From assembly GCA_025370845.1 (NCBI GenBank), contig JAMXFF010000027.1, forward strand, positions 43,992 to 107,991: a stretch of 64,000 nt of DNA. The letters run 5' to 3'. Positions 33,281 through 42,464 of the stretch are shown here, piece by piece. Origin of the DNA: Laspinema palackyanum D2a (GTDB lineage: Bacteria; Cyanobacteriota; Cyanobacteriia; Cyanobacteriales; Laspinemataceae). Numbering within the stretch: position 1 is the first letter of the stretch; each line of letters starts with the position of its first letter. Made by a program: the position numbers and the translations under genes. The notes below the pieces were generated by a model. It worked only from the letters and a program-made list of their open reading frames with translations. It ran no database searches and was not told the DNA's origin.

Positions 33281-33874
33281 ATGATGGCATCAAGACAGTT
33301 AGAAAAAAAGCCGGAGTTTGCTTACCAGAAGCATGACTCAACCCTGGATAAAACCATTGCTTTTCGCGAAGTTCAGTTAAAGGAAGATTTAACGAGAATT
33401 CATCAGTGGATGAATCAACCTCATGTGATTCCCTTTTGGAATTTAGGGTTGGAGTTGGATAAAATGCAGTCGCATTTGGAACGGGCGATCGCAGATACCC
33501 ATCAAACGCTCTATATTGGGTATTTGGATGGCGTTCCCATGAGTTATTGGGAGTCTTATTGGACAAAGGACGATATCATTGCTAAGTGTTATCAACCCCA
33601 TCCGGAGGACCAGGGAATTCATTTATTAATTGGAGAACCCGATTATCTGGGGAAAGGGTATGCTTTACCTTTGTTAAAGGCGATGACGGCGTTTCAGTTG
33701 CAGCATTTGCCGACTCAAAAAATTGTCACAGAACCAGATATCCGCAATCAAAAAATGATTCATGTTTTTGAACGTTGCGGGTTTGAATTTCAGCGACAAA
33801 TTACGTTGCCAGACAAACAAGCGGCTTTGATGTTTTGCAGTCGCGATCGCTTTATGGAGAAGTGGGAATCATGA
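33281..33874 (+). CDS. GNAT N-acetyltransferase of hydroxamate assembly (RhbD/IucB-like)
   Basis: An acetyltransferase of about 197 aa expected to acetylate N-hydroxy-1,3-diaminopropane, completing the hydroxamate group. The family signature is FREVQLKEDLTRIHQWMNQP followed by HVIPFWNLG, with the acetyl-CoA region LLIGEPDYLGKGYALPLLKA and a FERCGFEFQRQITLPD C-terminal block. The ATG pair at 33281 is preferred; the frame is open to GTG 33251, and neither has a strong ribosome binding site. The stop overlaps the next start as ATGA. Only one acyltransferase is present, consistent with schizokinen rather than a lipid-tailed relative. Confidence 0.88.
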   Translation: MMASRQLEKKPEFAYQKHDSTLDKTIAFREVQLKEDLTRIHQWMNQPHVIPFWNLGLELDKMQSHLERAIADTHQTLYIGYLDGVPMSYWESYWTKDDIIAKCYQPHPEDQGIHLLIGEPDYLGKGYALPLLKAMTAFQLQHLPTQKIVTEPDIRNQKMIHVFERCGFEFQRQITLPDKQAALMFCSRDRFMEKWES

Positions 33875-35172
33875 TAGAACCCCTTTACGATATTATTGGC
33901 GTAGGAATTGGACCGTTTAATTTAGGATTAGCGGCCCTTTTAGCCCCTACTGGAGTTAAATCTCTGTTCCTGGAACAAAAACCAGCGTTTCAATGGCATT
34001 CGGGATTACTCATCGAAGGCTGTACGATTCAAGTGCCATTTTTGGCGGATTTGGTGACGATGGCAGACCCCACCAGTCCCTATAGTTTTCTCAACTATCT
34101 CCAGGCACATTCGCGTCTGTACCATTTCTATTTTTACGAAAATTTTCACATTCCCCGCCAGGAATATAACCACTATTGTCAGTGGGTGGCACAACAATTA
34201 GATTGTTGTCAATTTGGACAACGAGTGGAAGGGATTACCTGGGAAAATACGGAGAATGAAAGTTATTATCAGGTGCAAGTCCGGCAGGTTGAAACGGGTG
34301 CAATTTTAACCTACAATACGCGGCATTTAGTCTTAGGGGTGGGAAGTATTCCCCAAGTTCCCCCCTGTTTTAGAACGGTTCATTCTGAGAAAATCTTTCA
34401 TTCTGCCGAATTTCTGCACAAGCGCGATCGCTGTCGGGAATCTCAATCCATTACCGTGATTGGTTCAGGACAAAGTGCAGGGGAAGTGTTTTATGAACTG
34501 TTGCAGGAACAGCCTGGTTATGGTTATCACCTGGAATGGCACACGCGATCGCAGGGATTCTTCCCGATGGAATATTCCAAGTTGGGGTTAGAACATTTTT
34601 CCCCAGATTATACGAATTATTTCTACGCCTTACCCCCGCAAAAACGGGATCTAGTTCTGTCTCAGCAAAACTTGCTTTATAAAGGCATTAGTGCTACAAC
34701 GATTTCCGATATTTACGATTTGCTGTATGAACGTTCAGTTTGCGGCAATCAACCGGATGTTAAGCTACTCTCCCTGGTGGAAGTGAAGGAAGTCGAATCC
34801 GTAGGCGATCGCTTTATTTTGGGATACCGACATCGCCAACAAGACACACGCCTTACCCATGAAACCGACTGCATTATTCTCGCCACGGGGTATCAGCATG
34901 AAATTCCCAACTGTATTGAAGGAATTCGCGATTTGATTCGTTGGGATGACAAAAATCGCTATGGGGTAAAACTCGATTACCGACTGGCATTAACTCAAGA
35001 TATCCCCAATCAAATCTTTGTGCAAAATGGCGAATTGCACAGTCATGGCGTGGGTGCACCAGATTTAGGATTAGGCTGTTATCGCAACTCGGTGATTATT
35101 AATACCCTTCTCGGTGAAAGCGTTTATCGAGTCGATCGCCGCAATGTTTTCCAGCAGTTTGGTGTCGCTTGA
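33871..35172 (+). CDS. Amine N-monooxygenase (IucD/SidA/RhbE family)
   Basis: A 433-aa FAD/NADPH-dependent hydroxylase that adds the N-hydroxyl to 1,3-diaminopropane. Visible are the FAD motif DIIGVGIGPFNLGLA, the substrate region FLADLVTMADPTSPYSFLNY, the NADPH motif ITVIGSGQSAGEV and the C-terminal LATGYQHEIP. The length is typical of lysine/ornithine N-monooxygenases. The ATG at 33871 overlaps the preceding stop by 4 bp (ATGA), so earlier in-frame starts are rejected. Its own TGA overlaps the MFS start (TGATG). Diaminopropane specificity is inferred from context. Confidence 0.92.
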   Translation: MIEPLYDIIGVGIGPFNLGLAALLAPTGVKSLFLEQKPAFQWHSGLLIEGCTIQVPFLADLVTMADPTSPYSFLNYLQAHSRLYHFYFYENFHIPRQEYNHYCQWVAQQLDCCQFGQRVEGITWENTENESYYQVQVRQVETGAILTYNTRHLVLGVGSIPQVPPCFRTVHSEKIFHSAEFLHKRDRCRESQSITVIGSGQSAGEVFYELLQEQPGYGYHLEWHTRSQGFFPMEYSKLGLEHFSPDYTNYFYALPPQKRDLVLSQQNLLYKGISATTISDIYDLLYERSVCGNQPDVKLLSLVEVKEVESVGDRFILGYRHRQQDTRLTHETDCIILATGYQHEIPNCIEGIRDLIRWDDKNRYGVKLDYRLALTQDIPNQIFVQNGELHSHGVGAPDLGLGCYRNSVIINTLLGESVYRVDRRNVFQQFGVA

Positions 35173-36371
35173 TGAAAGTTGAGAAATCCCGGGGATTTAG
35201 CGCCCTCTTTTTATGTGTATTCCTCGCGATTTTTTCCGAGGTTTTACTCTCGCCATTCTATCCCCAGTTTTTCAGCAAAGTATTTGGGGTGGAGGATTTA
35301 GCCTATACCGGCTTTTACATCTTTGTCTGTCGGCTAACCGTGGTCATCTGTGCGCCCGCATGGGGATTTTTAGCCCGCTTTTTTGAGGTTAAATATCTCC
35401 TCTATGGGGGTCAAGTGGGGGCAGTGGTGATGACAGCATTGATGGCAACCAGTACCAGTGCAAATCAATTTCTTGCCTATACGATTTGTTTGCTGTTGTT
35501 CAAAAGTTCTTACCTGTTAGTCTATCCCTTAATCATTCAATTGGCAGGGAAAGAACGGCAATCCGCCATCGCAGGAACCTATCAAGCGGTATTTCATGGG
35601 GCTATTGTTGCTGGGACGATCGCCGGGGCTTGGATGGTGAATTTAGAAGCACCTTTGCGGCTATTTTATGGAGTTGCCGCAGCGGATTTATTCCAATTCT
35701 GTCTCTGTTTATTCATCCTGAGAAAGGTGTCCACTCGCCAGCCGGAAAAATCGGAAACAGGGACAGGCACAATTGGCAATCAATGGGGGTTTATGCTTGC
35801 CATTGGCTTGGTGATTTTAACCTTTCAACTTGCCAATAATTTAGTGCGGCCCTTTTTCACCGCTTATGTCACCCAAGCCGACAACTTTAATGTAGATTTG
35901 GTGACAAGTAGCTATCTGTTTATGATTCCCAGCGTGATGGCGATCGCGGCTTTACCTTACATCCGAAAATTTTGTAAATCTGAACGTCTGAGTTCGATTT
36001 ACTTGATAGGAATTGCAGTATTAGCCGTGACTCTCTTCCTCCAAGGGTGGACCAACTCTCTGGGAATTGTTGTGCTTGCCCGAATCGTTTATGGCTTTTG
36101 TTTAGCCGTGACTCAGGCAACTTTAGAACTAAGATTATTTGGCAATAGTAGCAGCGATCGCCTGCATTTTAACTATAGTCTTGCCATGTCTTTTGCCAAC
36201 TTGGGTCATTTGTCTGCGCCCTTGCTGGCATCGTGGGTGGTGAGTAGCTTTAGTTTAGCCGCCCCCCTGTTGATTGCAGCAGCAATTTGTCTGGCAAATT
36301 TAGCCTTTGCCAAATGGACAATTTTCGGCGGATTCCCTCGCCCGATTCCGGTGGACATCCCGGGTAAATGA
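35172..36371 (+). CDS. MFS transporter, probable siderophore exporter
   Basis: A 399-aa major facilitator protein with about 12 hydrophobic helices (for example GFSALFLCVFLAIFSEVLLS and VVLARIVYGFCLAVTQATLE). It sits inside the biosynthetic operon between the N-hydroxylase and the second NIS synthetase, translationally coupled to the former (TGATG). Such placement in cyanobacterial schizokinen clusters is typical of the exporter. Compared with the rhizobactin rhbABCDEF order, this is the inserted gene. Export rather than import is inference from context and from the separate ABC importer downstream. Confidence 0.85.
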   Translation: MKVEKSRGFSALFLCVFLAIFSEVLLSPFYPQFFSKVFGVEDLAYTGFYIFVCRLTVVICAPAWGFLARFFEVKYLLYGGQVGAVVMTALMATSTSANQFLAYTICLLLFKSSYLLVYPLIIQLAGKERQSAIAGTYQAVFHGAIVAGTIAGAWMVNLEAPLRLFYGVAAADLFQFCLCLFILRKVSTRQPEKSETGTGTIGNQWGFMLAIGLVILTFQLANNLVRPFFTAYVTQADNFNVDLVTSSYLFMIPSVMAIAALPYIRKFCKSERLSSIYLIGIAVLAVTLFLQGWTNSLGIVVLARIVYGFCLAVTQATLELRLFGNSSSDRLHFNYSLAMSFANLGHLSAPLLASWVVSSFSLAAPLLIAAAICLANLAFAKWTIFGGFPRPIPVDIPGK

Positions 36372-36393
36372 TTGAATTTAAGGAAGTAAAACA

Positions 36394-38217
36394 ATGGAAA
36401 ATTTAACAACTCTCAACCAAGCCTTACAACCCCAACGCTGGCAAAAAGTTAGTGCCAAGCTACTAGCAAAAATGCTGTCTGAGTTCATGTATGAGGAAAT
36501 TATCCAACCGGAACTCGTCGAACAAATCAGCGATACAGAAGCCCAATATAAACTGTCTCTGCCGGAAGGGATTGCCTATCAGTTTGAAGCTAAACAACGA
36601 TTATTTGATAGCTATCGCGTCAAGGTTGAATCAATTCAACGGTGGAATGGGATAGCATGGGAAATCACGACGAATCCCTTCCAATTTGTTCTTGATTCTC
36701 ATACGGCTGTAGGAATGACGGCACAAACTGCTGGACATTTAATTAAAGAATTCAGCAATACTTTACTAGCAGATGCTCATCTGGATGCCCGGAAAGAAGC
36801 TCAACAAATCGACTTACTGGGCTTGGATTATGCCCAGTTAGAAGGAGAAATGGAAGGGCATCCTTGGATTACGTTTAACAAGGGACGCATCGGGTTTGGG
36901 TATGATGATTATCTCGCCCATGCCCCCGAAAGCAAGCAACCGATTCATCTAACTTGGATTGCGGTATTGAAAGAACGCACTCAATTTAATGCGGTACAAA
37001 CCCTCAATTATCAAACTTTGATTCAGGAAGAATTAGGACAAGCCACGATTGCAGAATTTCAAAATATTCTAAACGCGCATTTCGTCAATTCCGATGATTA
37101 TTTCTTCATGCCGGTTCATGACTGGCAGTGGAATAATATCGTGGTATCCCTGTATGCAGAAGAAATTGCTACGGGGGGGATTATCTTTCTAGGAAAAAGT
37201 CCTGACAGCTATTTACCTCAACAGTCAATCCGCACCTTTGTCAATATCAGCAATACCCAAAAGCGTCACGTTAAATTACCCCTAAGTATTTTCAATACCT
37301 TAGTCTATCGGGGATTGCCAGGAGAACGAACGGCTATCGCCCCCAAAGTTACAGAATTGGTTAAATCTATCTGCGATCGCGACCCTTTTTTATCAGAAAA
37401 ATGCCGGATGATTCTCCCGGGAGAAGTTGCCAGCATCAACTACGATCGCTGTTACTATACCGAACTTCAGGGCGCACCTTATCAGTATAAAGAAATGCTG
37501 GGTTGTCTCTGGCGCGAAAGTGTGCTTTCCTATTGCGAACCCGAGGAAAAACCAATTACTTTGGCGGCATTGGTTCATATCGATGGCAATGGCAAACCCT
37601 TTATTTCCCAACTGATTGAAAAATCAGGATTGACAGTGGAAGCATGGCTGGAACAGCTATTTAATGTTATTTTGCCCCCACTGTTGCATTACCTCTATCG
37701 TTATGGGGTGGTGTTTTCTCCTCATGGGGAAAACACAATTTTAGTCCTCAAAAATCATCTACCGCATCGTTTGGCAATGAAAGACTTTGTAGATGATGTC
37801 AACATCAGCCGTCATCCTTTGCCGGAATTAGATATCATTTCCCCCGAATTACGGGCAGTGTTACTCACCGAACCCCCGGAAGGACTTTGCCAGTTTATTT
37901 TTGCTGGATTGTTTATTTGCCATCATCGGTATTTATCCGATATTGTGGAAACGTATCATAACTATCCGGAACGTGCTTTTTGGAAACAAGTGCGTCAAGC
38001 AATTTTAAACTATCAAAATCGTTTCCCGGAATTGCAAGAACGATTTGAATTATTCAATCTGCTTGCACCAAAGTTTACAAAACTGTGCTTAAATCGCAAT
38101 CGGTTAATTACTTATGGATATGCCGACGATGGCGATCGCCCTCATGCTTCTGCTTTCGGAACCGTCACCAATGCCTTATATGAAGTGGCGGAGGACCCGG
38201 TGAAAATTGGTTTTTAA
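36394..38217 (+). CDS. NIS siderophore synthetase, IucA/IucC family (RhbF position)
   Basis: A 607-aa second NIS synthetase, expected to add the other hydroxamate arm and finish the citrate-based siderophore. Characteristic blocks are EGHPWITFNKGRIGFGYDDY, FFMPVHDWQWNNIV, PQQSIRTFVNISNTQKRHVK, VVFSPHGENTILVLKN and RLAMKDFVDDVN. The start has AAGGAAG 8 nt upstream. It is followed by a 9-bp stem-loop at 38255-38278. The relation to the first synthetase is at family level only. The two probably act in sequence. Confidence 0.92.
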   Translation: MENLTTLNQALQPQRWQKVSAKLLAKMLSEFMYEEIIQPELVEQISDTEAQYKLSLPEGIAYQFEAKQRLFDSYRVKVESIQRWNGIAWEITTNPFQFVLDSHTAVGMTAQTAGHLIKEFSNTLLADAHLDARKEAQQIDLLGLDYAQLEGEMEGHPWITFNKGRIGFGYDDYLAHAPESKQPIHLTWIAVLKERTQFNAVQTLNYQTLIQEELGQATIAEFQNILNAHFVNSDDYFFMPVHDWQWNNIVVSLYAEEIATGGIIFLGKSPDSYLPQQSIRTFVNISNTQKRHVKLPLSIFNTLVYRGLPGERTAIAPKVTELVKSICDRDPFLSEKCRMILPGEVASINYDRCYYTELQGAPYQYKEMLGCLWRESVLSYCEPEEKPITLAALVHIDGNGKPFISQLIEKSGLTVEAWLEQLFNVILPPLLHYLYRYGVVFSPHGENTILVLKNHLPHRLAMKDFVDDVNISRHPLPELDIISPELRAVLLTEPPEGLCQFIFAGLFICHHRYLSDIVETYHNYPERAFWKQVRQAILNYQNRFPELQERFELFNLLAPKFTKLCLNRNRLITYGYADDGDRPHASAFGTVTNALYEVAEDPVKIGF

Positions 38218-38254
38218 AAAAGAACCAACCCTCACCGGCGTTAGGTTTCACCGG

Positions 38255-38278
38255 ATTAGCCCGCCTTGACGGGCTAAT
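38255..38278 (+). terminator. Stem-loop after the biosynthetic genes
   Basis: ATTAGCCCG / CGGGCTAAT arms with a 6-nt loop, 38 bp beyond the second synthetase stop and 95 bp before fhuC. No T-run, so it may only partly separate biosynthesis from import. Confidence 0.4.
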
Positions 38279-38372
38279 TCCCGGCAAGGAGTTTAAAGGT
38301 AAATGAGGGAAAAAATGATGCAAACTTAAAGTACAATTAGCCCAATTGTTGACAACGTAAGGAGGACTCATC

Positions 38373-39182
38373 TTGGTTGCTATTAATGCCCGCAACCTGA
38401 ACATTAGTTACGGCGATCGCCCGATTGTTCCCAATCTTTCCCTCTCCCTGGAAACAGGAAAGGTGACGGCTTTAATTGGACCCAATGGATCGGGCAAAAG
38501 CACCGTATTACGCACCCTGGCGCGACTCTTAAAGCCGCAGCAGGGTGCAATTTATCTGCATGGGCGAGATATTGCGACAATGCCGACTCGGACGATCGCC
38601 CGTCAGTTGGCGATGCTGCCGCAGTCCCCGGATATCCCGGCTGGAATTACGGTATGGGAGGCGATCGCTTATGGGCGATATCCCCATCGATCGCTGTTTA
38701 GGGGACTGTCTCACAATGATTTGGCGGCGATGGATTGGGCATTAGAGGTAACCGGGCTCACGTCATTACGCGATCGCCTGATGGATACCCTCTCTGGAGG
38801 CGAACGTCAACGGGCTTGGATTGCGATGGCATTAGCCCAAGAAACCCAGGTTTTACTATTAGATGAACCGACAACATTTTTAGATATTCGCCATCAAATT
38901 GATATTCTAGCATTAGTTAGAACACTCAACCGGGAACGGAAAATAACCGTGGGTTGGGTGTTACATGATTTGAATCAATCTGCTGCCTATAGCGATCATA
39001 TTCTGATGTTGCGTTCCGGTGAATTGATTGCCAGTGGTCCTCCGGCAGAAGTGATGACGCCGGAGAATATTTTTGCCGGATTTGGTGTACAAATGATGGT
39101 GATTCCCCATCCGGTAACCGGAACTCCGACTTGCTTTCCGTCGGAATTGGGAATTTTAGAAGAAATTAAGGGGGTCGGATGA
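38373..39182 (+). CDS. fhuC: Ferric-hydroxamate ABC importer ATPase (FhuC/FecE-like)
   Basis: A 269-aa ABC ATPase of the iron-siderophore importer class. Walker A is GPNGSGKST, the signature is LSGGERQRAWIAMALAQ and Walker B is VLLLDEPTTFLDI; the switch His is in GWVLHDLNQSAAY. The start is TTG 38373, supported by AAGGAGG 7 nt upstream. Its stop overlaps the potential ATG at 39179 (ATGA). The C-D-B gene order matches fhuCDB of hydroxamate uptake systems. The substrate, ferric schizokinen-type chelate, is inferred from the adjacent biosynthesis genes. Confidence 0.9.
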   Translation: MVAINARNLNISYGDRPIVPNLSLSLETGKVTALIGPNGSGKSTVLRTLARLLKPQQGAIYLHGRDIATMPTRTIARQLAMLPQSPDIPAGITVWEAIAYGRYPHRSLFRGLSHNDLAAMDWALEVTGLTSLRDRLMDTLSGGERQRAWIAMALAQETQVLLLDEPTTFLDIRHQIDILALVRTLNRERKITVGWVLHDLNQSAAYSDHILMLRSGELIASGPPAEVMTPENIFAGFGVQMMVIPHPVTGTPTCFPSELGILEEIKGVG

Positions 39183-39206
39183 AACGTCAAAGTTGGATTG
39201 AAAAAA

Positions 39207-39260
39207 CCCGCACCCTTCAGGGTGGGGCTATACGAACAAAGCCCGCGCAGGCGGGCTACT
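39207..39260. repeat. Palindromic insertion element, copy A (5' side of fhuD)
   Basis: CCGCACCCTTCAGGGTGGGG-CTATACGAACAAAGCCCGC...GCGGGCTA, two adjoining hairpins. Nearly identical to 40229-40282. It contains no in-frame stop, so the fhuD frame runs through it. Confidence 0.8.
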
Positions 39261-39262
39261 CT

Positions 39263-40228
39263 ATGAAGATGAGTTTTAATAGTTGGATTGGGTACTACCT
39301 GGGGCAATTATTTCGATTTATTGTTTATTTTTCTCTGGGTTTAGCAGTGGTTGCCTGTACCAATGGCATCCCCTCTCAAACCGAGGTGAATTCTTCCCTA
39401 GAATTTGCAGAACCCCCCACGCGAATTGTGGCATTGGAATGGGTTTATGTGGAAGATTTGTTAGCTTTGGGAATTCAGCCGGTGGGGGTGGCGGATATTG
39501 CTGGTTATAACCAATTTGTGCAAATTGAACCCCAACTGGTGGATACAGTAGTGGATGTGGGAACACGGCAGGAACCGAGTTTAGAAGCGATCGCCCAATT
39601 GGAACCGGACTTAATTATTGGGGTGAAGTTGCGCCATGAGGCAATTGCGGATACTCTGTCTGCGATCGCGCCTACTTTATTATTTGACCCCTATCCCGCC
39701 CCAGAAACCGGAATTCGTCAATTGGATGAAATGAAACAAACCTTTCTCAAGATTGCCGAAGTGGTGAATGCTAAAGCCAAAGGCGAGGCAGTCTTGCAGG
39801 AAATGCAAGCAAAATTTGACGCTGGAGCCCAACAGTTACAGGGAAAACAACTGGCCCAAAATCCATTTATTCTCGGTCAATTCGTCGGGGGTGCTCCGCA
39901 AATTCGTTTATTTAATGATAACGCAATGGCGGTGCAAATTCTGCAAAACTTGGGCTTAACCAATGCTTGGCAAGGGGCGGTAGATCCGTTTGGGTTTAAT
40001 ACAGTCTGGATTGAGTCTCTGCCTCCGGTAGAAAATGCTAATTTTTTCTATAGTACGGGAGAGAATAATCCCTATTTCAGGCAGTTAGAACAAAATCCAA
40101 TCTGGAAAAATCTAGCATTTGTCAAAGAGAGTCGCTTGTACTCCATTGGTAGCGATACTTGGATATTTGGGGGTCCGCTTTCGGCGGAGGTATTTGTGGA
40201 CAAGGTGTTGCAGGCAAATAGGCTTTAA
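39263..40228 (+). CDS. fhuD: Iron-siderophore binding lipoprotein (FhuD-like)
   Basis: A 321-aa periplasmic substrate-binding protein of the helical-backbone (TroA/FhuD) family. The signal sequence FIVYFSLGLAVVACTNG has a lipobox Cys, giving a lipid anchor. Family blocks: RIVALEWVYVEDLLALGIQPVG, EPSLEAIAQLEPDLIIG and FGFNTVWIESLPP. The frame is open from ATG 39179 (overlapping the fhuC stop), but those 28 extra residues are encoded by a repeat element. ATG 39263 (or 39269) directly before the signal peptide is therefore chosen. A second copy of that element follows the stop. Confidence 0.88.
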   Translation: MKMSFNSWIGYYLGQLFRFIVYFSLGLAVVACTNGIPSQTEVNSSLEFAEPPTRIVALEWVYVEDLLALGIQPVGVADIAGYNQFVQIEPQLVDTVVDVGTRQEPSLEAIAQLEPDLIIGVKLRHEAIADTLSAIAPTLLFDPYPAPETGIRQLDEMKQTFLKIAEVVNAKAKGEAVLQEMQAKFDAGAQQLQGKQLAQNPFILGQFVGGAPQIRLFNDNAMAVQILQNLGLTNAWQGAVDPFGFNTVWIESLPPVENANFFYSTGENNPYFRQLEQNPIWKNLAFVKESRLYSIGSDTWIFGGPLSAEVFVDKVLQANRL

Positions 40229-40282
40229 ACCGCACCCTAAAGGGTGGGGCTATACGGACGAAGCCCGCCTGCGCGGGCTGGT
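40229..40282. repeat. Palindromic insertion element, copy B (3' side of fhuD)
   Basis: CCGCACCCTAAAGGGTGGGG-CTATACGGACGAAGCCCGCC...GCGGGCT, direct repeat of 39207-39260, starting at the fhuD stop. Confidence 0.8.
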
Positions 40283-40330
40283 AGAGAAAACTTACTTTTG
40301 ATAATCGAATTTTGGATTAATTATAGAATA

Positions 40331-42400
40331 GTGTTTAAGATTTTTGGGTCTAAATTATCTCCACTTGCTTCTCGACAATTGACTTCCGCAGTGCTGATTT
40401 TGCTGGGGGGATTGTTGCTGCTGGTGATGTTGCTGTTTATCCATATAATTCAGGGACAAACTGATATTAATATTGGGACAACCATTAATGCTATTGTTGC
40501 CCCAAATGATGAACTCGCCGCCCATAATATTGTGCGATTGATGCGCTTGCCTCGGGCGGCGATCGCAGTGATTACCGGGGCCGCTTGGGGAATCGCTGGG
40601 GCATTGCTACAAACGGTTACCCGCAATCCCCTTGCTTCTTCCTCCACCCTGGGGATTAATGCTGGTGCTTATTTTGCGGTGGCAGCGACGGGAATTTTTG
40701 CGCCGGACTTGTTCGCCCGATCGCCGGTTTTAGTGGCACTCACCGGGGGATTGCTGGCTGCGGGATTAACCTACGCCATTGCTGCCGGAGTGCAGGTTTC
40801 TCCCATTCGTCTCACCCTCTCGGGAGTTGCCGTGTCCCTCGCCCTAGCTTCATTTACGGCACTCTTGCAAGTCTTTTATGAAAATCAAACCACCGGATTA
40901 TTCTTTTGGGGGGCCGGTTCGTTACTACAAACGGACTGGAGTAATAGCGCTTACGCCTTTCCGCGAGTCGCGATCGCTGCTGGGTTAGCCCTCTTGATGT
41001 CACACTCTCTCGATGTGCTACTCCTCGGCGATGACATGGCGCGATCGCTGGGACAACGGGTGCAACTTACCCGCTTATCTGGGACTGCGATCGCAGTCTT
41101 CCTGGCAGCAGTGGCGGTGAGTGTGGTAGGACCCATCGGATTTATCGGATTAGTCGCCCCCCACTTAGTGCGATTGATGGGATGTCGCCCTCACGCCCTA
41201 TTGCTGCCCGGTTCAGCCATTTGGGGGGCGGTGGTCCTCGTTGCTGCGGATATTTTCGCCCAAAGTGTGAAAACTAATTTAAGCGAAATTCCCGTAGGAA
41301 CTGTCATCCCCCTTGTCGGTGCACCGTTTTTAATTGGATTAGTCCGGAAAACTGCCAATCTGGATGGGGGCAAAGGGAGAACTGCCGTTGCTTCCAGTCA
41401 CAGCCCTTCCCGTCGCTTCTCTTATCCGTTGTTACTGGGAACTGCAATTGTCGCCCTGGCAGTCGCCTTGGTTGCGGGATTAGTCTGGGGTGGAATTACC
41501 TTGAACCTCTCCGAAATCCTGGCAACCTTCCTCGGAGGCGGGACTGCCCTCTCACAAAAAGTTATCTTCAACCTCCGCTTACCCCGTTTGCTGGTGGCAA
41601 TCTTTGCCGGGGCGTCCCTGTCGGTGAGTGGGTTGCTGTTGCAAGGGGTTGTGAGAAATGCGATCGCCGGTCCCGAAATCGTCGGGATTACCTCTGGCGC
41701 AGGATTAGGGGCGATGTGCGTTCTTATCTTACTGCCAAATCCCCCCGTAGAAGCGGTGGCGATCGCGGCGTTTGTCGGTGCCTTTGTTGCCTTTGCTGCT
41801 GTCTGCCTCCTAGCATGGCGCGATGGACTCTCTCCCGCCAGTTTAGCCCTCGTCGGAATTGCCGTTTCTGCCTTCTGTAGTTCCGGCATCAACCTGTTAG
41901 TTGTCATGGCTAAATTGCGCGTTGCCCAAGCCCTAGTCTGGCTGTCTGGTAGCACTTACGCCCGAGAATGGGTGGATTTGTGGCGTTTAATTGCATGGCC
42001 CGTGGTTCTACTGCCTATCGCTTGGATTTTCTCACGTTGGCTGGATTTAATGGCCCTCGGGGATGATGTACCCCGATTGGTGGGAATTCCCCTGCAAAAA
42101 GCCCGAGGCATTTTACTGGCGATCGCCGTTGCCTTAGCTGCCGCAGCGGTTTCCACCGTGGGAACCATTAGTTTTGTCGGATTAATTGCCCCCCATGCCG
42201 CCCGGATTTTGGTGGGAACGAATCATCGGAAATTAGTGCCATTTGCAGCAATTTTAGGCGCGCTTTTAGTCGCCATTTCTGATACCATTGGCCGAGTGGT
42301 ATTAGCCCCGAAAGAAATTCCGGCTGGGTTAGTGGTTGCGGCGATCGGCACTCCTTATTTTCTCTGGTTGCTGTGGCAAACCCGTGGGAAAATGGCTTAA
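40331..42400 (+). CDS. fhuB: Fused double-domain ferric-siderophore permease (FhuB-like)
   Basis: A permease of about 689 aa made of two FecCD/BtuC-type halves in tandem, as in enterobacterial FhuB. Each half has the conserved LPRAAIAVITGAAWGIAGAL-type coupling start (RLPRLLVAIFAGASLSVSGL in the second half), a GDD turn (LLGDDMARSLGQ; ALGDDVPRLVG) and a GFIGLVAPHLVR / SFVGLIAPHAARI block. About 20 membrane helices are expected. GTG 40331 (MFKIFGSK) is chosen because sequence before it derives from a repeat element. The fusion explains why only one permease gene is present. Confidence 0.9.
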   Translation: MFKIFGSKLSPLASRQLTSAVLILLGGLLLLVMLLFIHIIQGQTDINIGTTINAIVAPNDELAAHNIVRLMRLPRAAIAVITGAAWGIAGALLQTVTRNPLASSSTLGINAGAYFAVAATGIFAPDLFARSPVLVALTGGLLAAGLTYAIAAGVQVSPIRLTLSGVAVSLALASFTALLQVFYENQTTGLFFWGAGSLLQTDWSNSAYAFPRVAIAAGLALLMSHSLDVLLLGDDMARSLGQRVQLTRLSGTAIAVFLAAVAVSVVGPIGFIGLVAPHLVRLMGCRPHALLLPGSAIWGAVVLVAADIFAQSVKTNLSEIPVGTVIPLVGAPFLIGLVRKTANLDGGKGRTAVASSHSPSRRFSYPLLLGTAIVALAVALVAGLVWGGITLNLSEILATFLGGGTALSQKVIFNLRLPRLLVAIFAGASLSVSGLLLQGVVRNAIAGPEIVGITSGAGLGAMCVLILLPNPPVEAVAIAAFVGAFVAFAAVCLLAWRDGLSPASLALVGIAVSAFCSSGINLLVVMAKLRVAQALVWLSGSTYAREWVDLWRLIAWPVVLLPIAWIFSRWLDLMALGDDVPRLVGIPLQKARGILLAIAVALAAAAVSTVGTISFVGLIAPHAARILVGTNHRKLVPFAAILGALLVAISDTIGRVVLAPKEIPAGLVVAAIGTPYFLWLLWQTRGKMA

Positions 42401-42464
42401 AAATAGGTCTAAATTCCAGCAATGACCGTAAAAATTTCGGTTTACTTAAGCAACTAAGAGGGTG

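Noticed and set aside
39179..39262. fhuD start at the ATG overlapping the fhuC stop
   Set aside because: The extra residues are encoded by a repeat element also found at 40229-40282, and a signal peptide begins right after it.
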